A stretch of DNA of 64,000 bases from the NCBI RefSeq assembly GCF_040049195.1, contig NZ_JBDZDL010000001.1. One strand, 5' to 3'. The translations under genes and the position numbers were made by a program. The notes beneath the pieces are model-generated. The model searched no databases, was not told the DNA's origin, and saw only the letters and a list, made by a program, of their open reading frames with translations. Shown one piece after another: positions 8,185 to 18,359 of this stretch (positions are counted from its first letter, which is position 1; every line of letters begins with the position of its first letter). This stretch comes from NCEH01 sp040049195. Lineage in GTDB: Bacteria; Pseudomonadota; Alphaproteobacteria; Rhizobiales; Xanthobacteraceae.

Positions 8185-9771
8185 TCAATGGGCCGCCGCC
8201 GAGGCGCCGCCGGCCCCGCCCTTGCCGGTAAGCATCACCGCCGCCGCCGCGATCAGCAGCATCACGCCGATGATGGCGAAGGTGTCGCTATAGCTCATCA
8301 CCAGCGCCTGCCGCTTGACCAGGTTGCCGAGATAGATGATCGCCTGGTGGTGGGCCGTATCCACATCCGGGATGCCGTGCTGCATGAAGTAATTCTGCAT
8401 CAGCGCCAGCCGGTCGCGCACGACGCTGCCGAATTCCGTCACCGACTGGCCGATGACGTTGGAATGGAACTGCTCGCGCTTGGTGACGATGGTGGCGAGC
8501 GCCGCCGTGCCCACCGCGCCGCCGAGATTGCGCAGCATGTTGAAGATGCCCGATGCGGCCGCGCTGTCCGCCCGCGCGATGTTGCGCATGGCGATGCCGC
8601 TGAGGGGCGCGAGGATCACGGCCTGGCCGATGGCGCGCACGATATTGGGCCAGAACAGCTGGTCGCCGGCATAATTGATGCTCATGTGCGTGTTCATGAA
8701 GCAGCTGATGGCGAAGATGGTCAGCCCGCCGAACACCACATAGCGCGCATCCACCCGCTTCAGCAGCATCGGCACCAGCGGGATCAGGATCAATTGCGGC
8801 AGGCCCACCCAGGCCATCACCGAGCCGATCTGCTCGGAATTATAGCCCTGCACCTGCCCGAGATATTGCGGCAGGATGAACACCGAGCCGTAGAGCGCAA
8901 ATCCCACCATGACGTTGGCGACGGTGCCGAGCGCAAAATTGCGGTCGGCGAGCACGCGCAAATTCACCGCCGGCTTCTTCACGTTGAACTCGATGATGAG
9001 GAACAGGGCGAGGAACACCACCGCGACCAAGGCGGTGCGGGTGATGAAGGGCGAGCCGAACCAGTCGTTCTTGTTGCCCTCCTCCAGCACCGTCTGCAGC
9101 GCCGCGAGGCCGATGGCCATGGTGCCGATGCCGAACCAGTCGCCTTCTTTCAGCAGCGCGAGGTTCATGGGCTCGCGGTCCAGCGTTAGGGCGAGCGCGG
9201 TCAGCATGAAGGCGCCGGGCACGAGATTGATGAAGAAGATGTACTCCCACCCGTAATTCTCGGTGAGATAGCCGCCGATGGTCGGGCCGATGGCGGGCGC
9301 GAAGGTCGCGGTGAGCGCGAACATGGCCATGCCCACCGGCTGCTGGGTCTTCGGCAGCTTGGTGAGGGTGTAGGTGAAGGCCATGGGGATCATGACGCCG
9401 CCGCAGAAGCCCTGGAAGCCGCGCAGAACGATCATCTGGCTCAAGTTCTGCGCGAAGGCGCAGGCCACCGAGAAAGCCAGGAACAGCGCCGCGTTCGCCA
9501 TCAGGAACAGGCGGAACGAGAACACCCGGCTGAGATAATCGGTGAGGGGGATGACGATGATCTCGCCGATGAGATAGGCGGTGGAGATCCAGGCGCCATT
9601 GTCCGCGCCAGTGCCGATGCCGCCCTCGATATTGGCGAGGGAGGAATTGGTGATCTGGATGTTCAGCACCGCCATGAAGGCGCCGAGCATGGTGCCCATC
9701 ACCGCGATCCAGACGCGGGCGGAAGCTTTGTCCTGCATCGCGGCAGGGGCGGAGGGTGCGGCCTGGGACAT
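8185..9771 (-). CDS. emrB: DHA2-family MFS multidrug efflux permease, EmrB-like
   Basis: A 528-residue inner-membrane protein with about 14 hydrophobic segments, the hallmark of the EmrB/QacA (DHA2) family. The N-terminal membrane segment carries MLGAFMAVLNIQITNSSLANIEGGIG followed by WISTAYLIGEIIVIPLTDYLSRVFS, and ATFAPAIGPTIGGYLTENYGWEYIFFIN holds the family's motif C region. It exports drugs or lipophilic toxins using the proton gradient, usually together with an EmrA adaptor and an outer-membrane channel. The EmrA gene lies 103 bp upstream on the same strand, so the two are probably one operon controlled by the divergent TetR. No TolC-type gene is in the window. Confidence 0.93.
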   Translation of the reverse strand: MSQAAPSAPAAMQDKASARVWIAVMGTMLGAFMAVLNIQITNSSLANIEGGIGTGADNGAWISTAYLIGEIIVIPLTDYLSRVFSFRLFLMANAALFLAFSVACAFAQNLSQMIVLRGFQGFCGGVMIPMAFTYTLTKLPKTQQPVGMAMFALTATFAPAIGPTIGGYLTENYGWEYIFFINLVPGAFMLTALALTLDREPMNLALLKEGDWFGIGTMAIGLAALQTVLEEGNKNDWFGSPFITRTALVAVVFLALFLIIEFNVKKPAVNLRVLADRNFALGTVANVMVGFALYGSVFILPQYLGQVQGYNSEQIGSVMAWVGLPQLILIPLVPMLLKRVDARYVVFGGLTIFAISCFMNTHMSINYAGDQLFWPNIVRAIGQAVILAPLSGIAMRNIARADSAAASGIFNMLRNLGGAVGTAALATIVTKREQFHSNVIGQSVTEFGSVVRDRLALMQNYFMQHGIPDVDTAHHQAIIYLGNLVKRQALVMSYSDTFAIIGVMLLIAAAAVMLTGKGGAGGASAAAH

Positions 9772-9874
9772 GATGTGTCGTCCAGTGGCGCGGCGGGCGC
9801 GCCTCGGTTCGAGCGGCGCCTTCGCGGCGCCAAGGTTGGGACGCGCGCCTGTTCGCGCGCGGAAATCAGGCGCC

Positions 9875-11068
9875 TCAGGAGGCGTCGGCGGTCGACTGCT
9901 GGACCGGTTTCACCGTCACCGTGGGCACCACCGACATGCCGGGGCGCAGCCGGCCGGCGAGCGGCCCTTGCGGATCAATGGTGATCTTGACCGGGATGCG
10001 CTGGACGATCTTGGTGAAATTGCCGGTGGCATTGTCCGGCGGCAGAAGCGCGAACACCTGCCCGCTGGCGGGTGCGACACTGTCCACGCGGCCCGTCACC
10101 TCCGCGCCGGGGAACGTGTCCACCTCGATGGAGACCTTCTGGCCCTTGCGCACGTCGGTGAGCTGGGTTTCCTTGAAATTGGCAATGATATAAGCGCCTT
10201 GCAGGGGCACGAGCGCCATCAGCTGGGTACCGGCCTGGACGAACTGGCCCACGCGCAGGCTGCGGTTGCCCACCACGCCGTCCTCGGGCGCGACGATCTG
10301 GGTATAGCTCAGGTTCAGCTGCGCCTGCTGGAGCAGGGCCTGGTTGTGAGCGAGCGTCGCCTTGGCCTTGTCCAGCTGGGCATTGAGCGTGTTCACCTGC
10401 TTCTGGGCGGCGACCAGGGAGGCCTCGTCCTTCTGCACCGTGGCCTTTGCGGCGGCGATCTTGGCGGTCGCCTGCTGGGCGTTCTGCAGGCTGCCGAAGC
10501 CGCTCTTGGCCAGCGTGTTGTACCGGGTGCTGTCCTGCTCGGCGAAGGTCTCGTTGGCTTTGTCGGTGTCGAGCGTGGCGCGCGCGCCGTCGATCACCGC
10601 ATTCTGCTGGTCCAGCAGGGCCTCGATATTGGCGATGTCCGCCTTGGCGCCGGAAACGTCGGCCTGCGCCTGATCGAGCGCCACCTGATAGTCCCGGTCG
10701 TCGATGCGGGCGAGCACCTGGCCCTTGTGCACGGTCTCGTTGTCGCCCACCAGGACGGCGCCGATATAGCCGCCGACCTTGGGCGCCACCGTCACCACGT
10801 CCGCCTGCACATAGGCGTCGTCGGTGGATTCCTGGAACCGCCCGACGGTCCAATAGTGCCAGCCGAAATAGCCGCCGCCCGCCAGAACGGCGAGAAAGGC
10901 GACGCCGGCCAGCAGGCGCTTGCGGGACCGGCGCGGCGGGGCCGTGCCGGTGTCGGGATCGTCATCGACGCTCGTTCCTTTTGCCTGCGCGGCAGGCTCG
11001 GGAAGAGCTTCGGCTTGCGGAACCGGGCGCTCGGCCTTCAGCTCCGACATGGGGGTCTGGCGGGTCAT
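9875..11068 (-). CDS. emrA: EmrA-like membrane fusion (HlyD-family) subunit
   Basis: A 397-residue adaptor with a cytosolic leader, one membrane anchor (LLAGVAFLAVLAGGGYFGW, about residues 50-70), a biotinyl-lipoyl-like hairpin (QADVVTVAPKVGGYIGAVLVGDNETVHKGQVLARID), a long coiled coil (about residues 140-240) and a beta-barrel ending in PGMSVVPTVTVKP. It bridges the EmrB-like pump to the outer-membrane channel. ATG 11068 has AGGAG about 9 nt upstream. It is the first gene of the efflux operon, and the promoter overlaps the palindrome at 11128-11143. Confidence 0.93.
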   Translation of the reverse strand: MTRQTPMSELKAERPVPQAEALPEPAAQAKGTSVDDDPDTGTAPPRRSRKRLLAGVAFLAVLAGGGYFGWHYWTVGRFQESTDDAYVQADVVTVAPKVGGYIGAVLVGDNETVHKGQVLARIDDRDYQVALDQAQADVSGAKADIANIEALLDQQNAVIDGARATLDTDKANETFAEQDSTRYNTLAKSGFGSLQNAQQATAKIAAAKATVQKDEASLVAAQKQVNTLNAQLDKAKATLAHNQALLQQAQLNLSYTQIVAPEDGVVGNRSLRVGQFVQAGTQLMALVPLQGAYIIANFKETQLTDVRKGQKVSIEVDTFPGAEVTGRVDSVAPASGQVFALLPPDNATGNFTKIVQRIPVKITIDPQGPLAGRLRPGMSVVPTVTVKPVQQSTADAS

Positions 11069-11127
11069 TTTGGTTTGCTCCTCACCGCGCGAGCCTCGTT
11101 GGGTGGCGCGGTGGTGTAACGCTTTAC

Positions 11128-11143
11128 GAAACGAATTCGTTTC
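11128..11143. promoter_or_regulatory. 16-bp perfect palindrome, probable operator of the efflux operon
   Basis: GAAACGAATTCGTTTC is an exact palindrome in the divergent region between emrA (start 11068) and the TetR gene (start 11194). TetR-type repressors of efflux pumps usually bind such sites and are titrated off by pump substrates. Confidence 0.75.
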
Positions 11144-11193
11144 CTATATATGCCCAAAGTAATCTGGGCTTCAAGTCGCGAGGAGCTGAATCT

Positions 11194-11913
11194 TTGTCGA
11201 AAGCCACTGCCGCGCGATCCGGGGGCGTCGAATCGGATCGTGTCGCACCTTCACCGGCGGGCGACGCGGGCGAGGGCGCGCCCTGCAGCCGTCCCCGGGG
11301 CCGCCCCCAGGTCCGGCCGGATGCGGAAACCGCCCGCCTGGTGCTCCGGGCCGCGGAACACTCCTTCGCGGAGCGCGGCTATGCGGACACCACCATCGAC
11401 GAGGTGGCCAAGGCGGCCGGAGTCGCCAAGAAGACCGTGTATCGCCTGTTCGGCGGAAAGGCCGACCTGCTCGGCGGCATCATCCGCGCGCGCGCCGATA
11501 CCTTCACCATGAGCATCGAGGCCGAGACCGACGATATCCCCATCGCCCAGGCCCTGTTCGAGATCCTGGAGGAGTTCACCCGCCTGGTGCTCTCGCCCGA
11601 GGCGATCGCGCAGAACCGGCTGAGCATGGCGGAGGCGCAGCGCTTTCCCGAGGTCGCCGCCGCCTTCTACGAACACGGCCGCCTGCACACCACCAAGGCG
11701 CTGGCGGAATGGCTGGCGCACCAGTGCGACCGCGGCCTGATCGCCCTCGACGATCCGTTCACCGCCGCCAGCATCCTCCTCAGCATGGCGGCCGACGAAC
11801 CGCTGCGCCGCACCAGCCTCGGCATCGCGGCGCCGGTCTTCGACGCCAAGAGCCGCAAGCGCATCGCCACCTGCGTTTCGTTGTTCCTCGACGGCTGCCG
11901 AAAGCCGGATTGA
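11194..11913 (+). CDS. TetR-family repressor of the divergent efflux operon
   Basis: A 239-residue regulator. The start is TTG 11194, with GAGGAG about 9 nt upstream; no ATG in this frame is suitably placed. After a low-complexity leader come ARLVLRAAEHSFAERGYADTTIDEVAKAAGVAKKTVYRLFGGKADLL, the TetR helix-turn-helix with its TVYRLF signature, and a C-terminal helical domain of the TetR_C type (EFTRLVLSPEAIAQNRLSMAEAQRFPE). It is divergent from emrA with a perfect palindrome between them, so local repression of emrAB and of itself is the likely role. The inducer is unknown. Confidence 0.9.
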   Translation: MSKATAARSGGVESDRVAPSPAGDAGEGAPCSRPRGRPQVRPDAETARLVLRAAEHSFAERGYADTTIDEVAKAAGVAKKTVYRLFGGKADLLGGIIRARADTFTMSIEAETDDIPIAQALFEILEEFTRLVLSPEAIAQNRLSMAEAQRFPEVAAAFYEHGRLHTTKALAEWLAHQCDRGLIALDDPFTAASILLSMAADEPLRRTSLGIAAPVFDAKSRKRIATCVSLFLDGCRKPD

Positions 11914-12188
11914 ACCCATGCCCCGGGGCTCGCCTTGGTCCACGCGGTGTGGACGCCGGCCTGCATCGCCTTGTTCATGCAGGCGTTTCGCGGCCATCGC
12001 CGCCGGCGGCCGGACGCGGACCGGCGCTTAAGCCCGATGGGCGGCCGCCCAATTCCCGGCGCTTGGGCGGCGGGTGTCGGGCGGCTGTGGCAGGCCCTGA
12101 ACGCAACCTTTGAGCCGTCTCAAAATCGTTCCGTGGTTCGGTGGATATGGTATGTCAGGGAAGAAACAAATCTTGGACCTGACGCCAA

Positions 12189-13118
12189 ATGTCCACGCTG
12201 CTCATCACGCACCCCGCCGGCCTCGACCATGTCACGCCTCCCGGGCACCCTGAACGCGTGGACCGCCTGAAAGTCCTGGACCGCATCTTCGAGCAGGAAA
12301 AATTCTCCACCTTGCTGCGCGAGCTCGCACCCCGCGGCGAGCGCGAGGACATCATCCGCGTGCATCCCGAGGATTTCGTGGACGGTCTCGCCGCCGCCTC
12401 GCCCGAGAGCGGGCTGGTGCGCATCGATTCCGACACCGTGATGGCGCCGGGCAGCTGGGAAGCGGTGCTGCGCGCGGTCGGCGGGGCCTGCTATGCGGTG
12501 GACGAAGTGATGGACCGCAAGGTGGATAACGCCTTCGTCGCCATGCGCCCGCCCGGCCACCATTGCGAGACGCGCCGGCCCATGGGTTTCTGCCTGCTGA
12601 ACCAGGTGGCCATCGCCGCGCGCCATGCCCAGGCCAAATACGGCTTGAAGCGCGTCGCCATTGTCGATTTCGACGTGCACCACGGCAACGGTTCGCAGGA
12701 GATCTTCTGGGGCGACGACAGCGTGATGTATTGCTCCACCCACGAGATGCCGCTTTATCCCGGCTCCGGCGCGGTGAGCGAGACCGGAGCCGCCAACACC
12801 ATCGTCAACGCGCCGCTGCGCTCCGGCGACGACGGGGTGAAGTTCAAGGAAGCCATGGAGACGCGCATCCTGCCGCGGCTTAACAATTTCGCCCCCGAGC
12901 TGATCTTGATCTCCGCCGGCTTCGACGCCCACGTGCGTGACCCGCTGGCCTCGCTGCGTCTCGTGGACACGGACTTCGCCTGGATCACCAAGCGCCTGAT
13001 GGAGATCGCCGACAAGCGCGCCGGCGGCCGCCTGGTCTCGGTGCTGGAGGGCGGCTACGACCTGGAAGGCCTCGCCACCTCCGCCGCCGCCCACGTCACG
13101 GCGCTGATGCACGGTTGA
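12189..13118 (+). CDS. Histone deacetylase superfamily (AcuC/acetylpolyamine amidohydrolase-like)
   Basis: A 309-residue zinc amidohydrolase. It starts MSTLLITHPAGLDHVTPPGHPERVDR, then shows AMRPPGHHCETRRPMGFCLLNQVAIAA (the paired active-site His), IVDFDVHHGNGSQEIF (zinc ligands) and ELILISAGFDAHVRDPLA. All expected metal and catalytic positions appear present. Bacterial members deacetylate acetylated lysines or polyamines; the sequence resembles the class II branch common in Rhizobiales. It stands alone between the TetR gene and a convergent AIM24-like gene. The 275 bp before it hold no recognised feature. Confidence 0.92.
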   Translation: MSTLLITHPAGLDHVTPPGHPERVDRLKVLDRIFEQEKFSTLLRELAPRGEREDIIRVHPEDFVDGLAAASPESGLVRIDSDTVMAPGSWEAVLRAVGGACYAVDEVMDRKVDNAFVAMRPPGHHCETRRPMGFCLLNQVAIAARHAQAKYGLKRVAIVDFDVHHGNGSQEIFWGDDSVMYCSTHEMPLYPGSGAVSETGAANTIVNAPLRSGDDGVKFKEAMETRILPRLNNFAPELILISAGFDAHVRDPLASLRLVDTDFAWITKRLMEIADKRAGGRLVSVLEGGYDLEGLATSAAAHVTALMHG

Positions 13119-13152
13119 GGGGCGCGGCGCGATACCGCCCGCCGCCCGGATT

Positions 13153-13851
13153 TCACCGCCGCTCGCCGCTCGGCAGATAGGGCTGGAGCACGTGCGCAAG
13201 TTTGGAAGGCGTGAGCGATTGCAGCCACACCTTCCCCGGCCCCGTCAGCTCGGCCAGGAACAGCCCGTCGCCGCCGAACAGCATGTTGCGCACGCCGCGG
13301 ATGGTGGTGATCTCGAAGCCGACGCCTTCCTCGAACATGCCCACATGGCCGGGATGCACCAGCAATTGCTGGCCCGCTTCCAGCGTGTAGGCGACGATCT
13401 CGCCGCCCAGCTCCACGAATGCCGCCCCGGTTCCGGTCAGGCGCTGGAGGATGAAGCCGTCGCCGCCGAAGATCCCGGCGCCGAGCGATTGCTGGAACCC
13501 CATGGCGAGTTCCAGCCCCTGCGCCCCCGCCAGGAAGCCGTGGCGGTGGATCAGGAAGCCACGCCCGGGCGCGACGTGGATCTCGACGATATTTCCCGGA
13601 ACGGTTGCTGCGAAGGCCACCAGCGCGTCGCCGCCCTGCGCGGTGAACTCGGTCATGAACAGGCCGCCGCCCGAGATCGCCCGCCCGATCGCGCCGAACA
13701 GGCCCGACGACCCGCCGGTGGCGGTGGTGGTGTGCAGGGCGACGTTTGAGGTCATCCAGGACAAGCGATCGGTTTCGGCGATCAGGGTTTCGCCCGCGGA
13801 AAGGGTGACCTGGAGAACGGGGAGGGTCGAGCCGGTGATTTCCGTCCGCAT
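13153..13851 (-). CDS. AIM24/TIGR00266-family protein
   Basis: A 232-residue protein from ATG 13851. Glycine-rich beta repeats (GGSSGLFGAIGRAISGGGLFMTEF, GFLIHRHGFLAGAQGLELAM, GEGVGFEITTIRGVRNMLFG-type) and the ending KVWLQSLTPSKLAHVLQPYLP are characteristic of TIGR00266 (AIM24 in mitochondria), a double-stranded beta-helix-like fold of unknown biochemical function. The upstream in-frame extension to 14208 is out of character for the family and was left out. It is divergent from the aspartic protease candidate, with 158 bp between starts. Confidence 0.87.
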   Translation of the reverse strand: MRTEITGSTLPVLQVTLSAGETLIAETDRLSWMTSNVALHTTTATGGSSGLFGAIGRAISGGGLFMTEFTAQGGDALVAFAATVPGNIVEIHVAPGRGFLIHRHGFLAGAQGLELAMGFQQSLGAGIFGGDGFILQRLTGTGAAFVELGGEIVAYTLEAGQQLLVHPGHVGMFEEGVGFEITTIRGVRNMLFGGDGLFLAELTGPGKVWLQSLTPSKLAHVLQPYLPSGERR

Positions 13852-14009
13852 GTGTTTGCTCCAAAGCCTTGATCGTGCTCGCAGGAAGAGGCAAGTCTGC
13901 GTTCGAGGCAAGCGCTGCCGTGGGGAAAATCGTGTTCTGCCGGTCGGCTGGGCGCTCGTGCCCGCGGACCGGCCGGGGTAGCCTTGGAGCGTGCGAGGGA
14001 GCTTCGCCG

Positions 14010-15134
14010 ATGCGGTTCCGCCAGTCTTTTTCGCCAACGCCCGTGGCCTGCCCCCGCAAAAGGCGCAGCCTGCGCCTGCTCGCGTTGCTGGCAGCGCTGG
14101 CGGTGCCGGCCGGGGCGCATGCCGCCGACGCGCCTGACCTTGCCGCCTACAGGACCGCGACCTTCCTGCCCTACCTGGACGCGCCGCTCTCCGGCGCGCC
14201 GATGACACGGCCGCCGTCCCTCGGCCTCTCGTTCGGCGGACGGACGGTGCGGGCGGTGATGGATACCGGGTCCACCGGCATCGTGGTGGCGGCGCGGGCC
14301 ATTCCCAACCTCGCCAGCCTGCCCAGCCTCGGGCCGGGGCAGCTGACCTATACCAGCTCGGGCCGCATCATGAGCGGCACCTGGGTCGTGACGCCGGTCC
14401 AGATCAGCGGAACGCAGGGCGCGCAGGTGACGACCCGCCCCATCGCCGTGCTCGCGGTGACGCGCGTGGAATGCCTCAAGCACGCCCGCAAGTGCCGGCC
14501 GCGCCAGAATCCGGGCGGCATCGCCATGCTGGGCGTCGGCTTTGCCCGGCAGGGCGACCATCAGGCGCAGAGCACGCCGGACCGCAACCCGTTTCTCACC
14601 GTCGAGGGCATGGGGGACGCCGCAAAGCCCGGCGCGATCCGGCGCGGCTATGTGGTGACCAAGCGCGGCGTGCAGGTGGGCCTGACGGGCGAGAGCGCCG
14701 CCGGCTTCGCCTTCACCAAGCTTGCCCGCAGCACGGAATTCGCCGATTGGGCGGCGGCGCCGGCCTGCCTGTCGCTGAACGGGCGCATGCCGCAGGCGTG
14801 CGGCACGGCGCTGGTGGATACCGGCGTTTCCGTCATGTACGTCACCTTGCCGCCGGCCCAGCAGCAGGGGCAGGTGACGCGCGACGCGCGGGGAAAGCCC
14901 GGCCTGCCCGCCGGCGCCACGCTTTCGGTGAAGCTCGGCACGGACGGCACCGGGGCGGCCTATAGCTTCGCGGTCGGGGATGTTGAGAACCCGCTTGCGC
15001 CGCTGGGCGTGGTTCTGGTGCAGCGGGGCGAGCGCACGTTCGTCAACACCAGCCTGCGCTTCCTCAACGGCTTCGATTATCTCTACGACGCCGACGGCGG
15101 CTATGTGGGCTACCGGCCGCGGCAAGGCCAGTGA
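14010..15134 (+). CDS. Secreted pepsin-like aspartic protease candidate
   Basis: A 374-residue protein from ATG 14010 with a signal peptide (RLLALLAALAVPAGAHAA, cleavage near residue 39). Two aspartic-protease motifs are visible: VMDTGSTG at residues 83-90 and ALVDTGVSV at 268-276, the spacing of a two-lobed pepsin. A flap-like LTYTSSGRIMSGTW (112-125) follows the first motif, and FLNGFDYLYDADGGYVGYR (351-369) resembles the final strand of pepsins. Cys at 155 and 162, and 253 and 264, could form disulfides. Pepsin-type (A1) enzymes are uncommon in bacteria. Activity is unproven: the second motif has Val where active enzymes usually have Ser/Thr after DTG. A non-enzymatic role cannot be excluded. 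Confidence 0.72.
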   Translation: MRFRQSFSPTPVACPRKRRSLRLLALLAALAVPAGAHAADAPDLAAYRTATFLPYLDAPLSGAPMTRPPSLGLSFGGRTVRAVMDTGSTGIVVAARAIPNLASLPSLGPGQLTYTSSGRIMSGTWVVTPVQISGTQGAQVTTRPIAVLAVTRVECLKHARKCRPRQNPGGIAMLGVGFARQGDHQAQSTPDRNPFLTVEGMGDAAKPGAIRRGYVVTKRGVQVGLTGESAAGFAFTKLARSTEFADWAAAPACLSLNGRMPQACGTALVDTGVSVMYVTLPPAQQQGQVTRDARGKPGLPAGATLSVKLGTDGTGAAYSFAVGDVENPLAPLGVVLVQRGERTFVNTSLRFLNGFDYLYDADGGYVGYRPRQGQ

Positions 15135-15143
15135 GGCGCGCGC

Positions 15144-15536
15144 TCAGGCGGCGTCGCCCGGTGCCGCGCCGCGCTGATCGAACGCGGCCTGGGCACTGGC
15201 GATCTCGTCCATATGGGCGGTCGCCCAGCGGGCGAGCGGCGCGAGGGTTTCCGCCAGCGAGGCGCCGAGCGGGGTGATGGCATATTCCACCGTCACCGGA
15301 ACGGTGGCGAAGGCGTTGCGGGTGACGAGGCCGTCGCGCTCCAGGCTCTTCAGGGTCTGCGACAGCACTTTCTGCGAGAGCCCTTCCACCTGCCGGCGCA
15401 AGGCGTTGAAGCGGGTCGGCCGCGCGGCGACGATGCTGAGGACGAGCACCGTCCATTTGTCGGCGATGCGATCGAGGATGCGGCGCGTGGGGCAGTCGGC
15501 CTGAAACGGATTTCCCTCGACATGATCGTGCAGCAT
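15144..15536 (-). CDS. HxlR-family transcriptional regulator
   Basis: A 130-residue winged-helix protein: CPTRRILDRIADKWTVLVLSIV, RFNALRRQVEGLSQKVLSQTLKSLERDGLVTRNAFATVPVTVEYAITPLG is the MarR-like HxlR fold with its recognition helix and wing. The N-terminal Cys near residue 18 matches the redox- or electrophile-sensing Cys of many family members. It is divergent from an NAD(P)H-binding protein gene (128 bp between starts), a frequent pairing in which HxlR responds to reactive species and controls an oxidoreductase. Confidence 0.9.
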   Translation of the reverse strand: MLHDHVEGNPFQADCPTRRILDRIADKWTVLVLSIVAARPTRFNALRRQVEGLSQKVLSQTLKSLERDGLVTRNAFATVPVTVEYAITPLGASLAETLAPLARWATAHMDEIASAQAAFDQRGAAPGDAA

Positions 15537-15663
15537 GGTCCCTCGCGCAGGGTTTCACCGGGGAAACCTGATGACCCCAAAGTGCCTTCTTTCGCCTTGG
15601 ATGCATTTATCGCATCTAGTTTCCATTGGATACCCGGTTTCGCCGGGCAAAGGAGACTTGAAG

Positions 15664-16275
15664 ATGAAAATCGCTTTGGTGGGCGCCTCGGGCGCCGTGG
15701 GTTCGCGCATCCTTCACGAACTGGCCGCGCGGGGCCATCAGGTCACGGCCATCGCGCGGGACCCCTCCCGCATTCCCGCCGCGCCGGGCGTGACCGCTGT
15801 CGCGGGTGATGCGCGCCGTCCCGAGGCCCTGGCGCCGCTGTTGGCGGGGCACGATGCGGTGGTCAGTTCGATCCATTTCACCGATGTCGACGCGGCTGCC
15901 CTGATCGCGGCGGTGAAGGCCGCGGGTGTGCGGCGCTATCTGGTGGTGGGTGGCGCCGGCAGCCTGGAAGTCGCGCCGGGCGTTGCCCTCTATGACATTC
16001 CCGAATTCCCAGCGATCTATCTCGCCGAGGCCAAGGCCGGCGGCGCCTTCCTGGGCCTGCTGAAGGGCGAGGATGCGCTGGACTGGACCTTCCTCTCCCC
16101 CTCGGCGGACTTCGTGCCGGGTGAGCGCACCGGTGTCTTCCGCCTGGGAACGGATACGCTTTTGACGTCGGCCTCCGGCCGCAGCTTCATCAGCTATGAG
16201 GATTTTGCCGTGGCGCTGGTGGATGAGATTGAGCATCCGCACCACGTGCGGGCGCGCTTCACGATCGGGTATTGA
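15664..16275 (+). CDS. NAD(P)H-binding protein, atypical SDR (NmrA/YwnB-like)
   Basis: A 203-residue Rossmann-fold protein starting at ATG 15664 (AAAGGAGA 6-12 nt upstream), beginning MKIALVGASGAVGSRILHELAARGH, the dinucleotide-binding GxxGxxG motif of atypical SDRs. HDAVVSSIHFTD, RYLVVGGAGSLE and DWTFLSPSADFVPGERTG are the usual blocks; there is no classical YxxxK. Such proteins act as reductases or redox sensors. The divergent HxlR gene is its probable regulator. Confidence 0.9.
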   Translation: MKIALVGASGAVGSRILHELAARGHQVTAIARDPSRIPAAPGVTAVAGDARRPEALAPLLAGHDAVVSSIHFTDVDAAALIAAVKAAGVRRYLVVGGAGSLEVAPGVALYDIPEFPAIYLAEAKAGGAFLGLLKGEDALDWTFLSPSADFVPGERTGVFRLGTDTLLTSASGRSFISYEDFAVALVDEIEHPHHVRARFTIGY

Positions 16276-16337
16276 GCGGCGCGGGGCGTTTTTTCCTTTC
16301 CGCTTTCTTCGACTTTCTTCCTTCCCCAGCTCAGCTT

Positions 16338-16490
16338 CCCCCTCCCTAACCCTCCCCCGCAAGCGGGAGAGGGAATCGGGGAGGCGCGTGGAAATGAAGC
16401 GGGGATCTGGGACCTGGCGGGCCAGCGCCGACGCGAAAGCAAGCCCGCCCCCTCTCCCGATTGCGGGGGAGGGCTGGGGAGGGGCCGGCC
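16338..16490. repeat. Inverted pair of REP-like palindromic elements
   Basis: Two GC-rich units face each other between the NAD(P)H-binding gene and groEL. The first (about 16338-16373) contains CCCTCCCCCGC-AA-GCGGGAGAGGG; the second (about 16450-16485) contains CCCTCTCCCGA-TT-GCGGGGGAGGG followed by CTGGGGAGGGG. Each is a hairpin, and the second is nearly the reverse complement of the first including the flanking CCTCCCTAAC/CTGGGGAGG. This is the BIME/REPIN layout of dispersed intergenic repeats common in alphaproteobacteria. Confidence 0.8.
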
Positions 16491-16530
16491 AGGAGGAGGG
16501 GCAGACGGGGAGCGCGCACCGGTGCCGCCC

Positions 16531-16566
16531 AAAGAAAAAGGGCGCGGCCTGCGCCACGCCCTTTTC
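16531..16566 (-). terminator. Rho-independent terminator of groESL
   Basis: On the minus strand GGGAAAAGGGCG..CGCCCTTTTTCTTT: a nine-base stem (16536-16544 with 16557-16565) followed by a T-rich tail. It lies about 100 bp after the groEL stop and beyond the duplicated tail. Confidence 0.85.
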
Positions 16567-16574
16567 CCTTAAAT

Positions 16575-16664
16575 TTGGTCGGCTGGACGTCCTCAGAAGT
16601 CCATGCCGCCCGGAAGCCGGCGTTGCCGGCTTCCCACCTCAACGTTTTGGTCGGCTGGACTTCC

Positions 16665-16683
<19 letters not shown>
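16575..16683. repeat. Direct repeat of the groEL 3' end
   Basis: The 37 bp at 16647-16683, which include the last codons and stop of groEL plus its downstream flank, recur at 16575-16611 with one mismatch, offset by 72 bp. Between the copies is a perfect hairpin, GGAAGCCGGC-GTT-GCCGGCTTCC (16612-16634). The extra copy is non-coding. It suggests a small tandem duplication or insertion of a hairpin element with target duplication. Confidence 0.85.
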
Positions 16684-18311
<1,628 letters not shown>

Positions 18312-18359
18312 GTGCCGTCTCCTGAATAGCTAATCTTGTGGAAGCGAAAGGGCGAACCT

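Noticed and set aside
12531..12540. Sequence close to a DnaA box (GTGGATAAC)
   Set aside because: A single near-match with one mismatch inside the deacetylase-like coding sequence, with no cluster, so not evidence of an origin.
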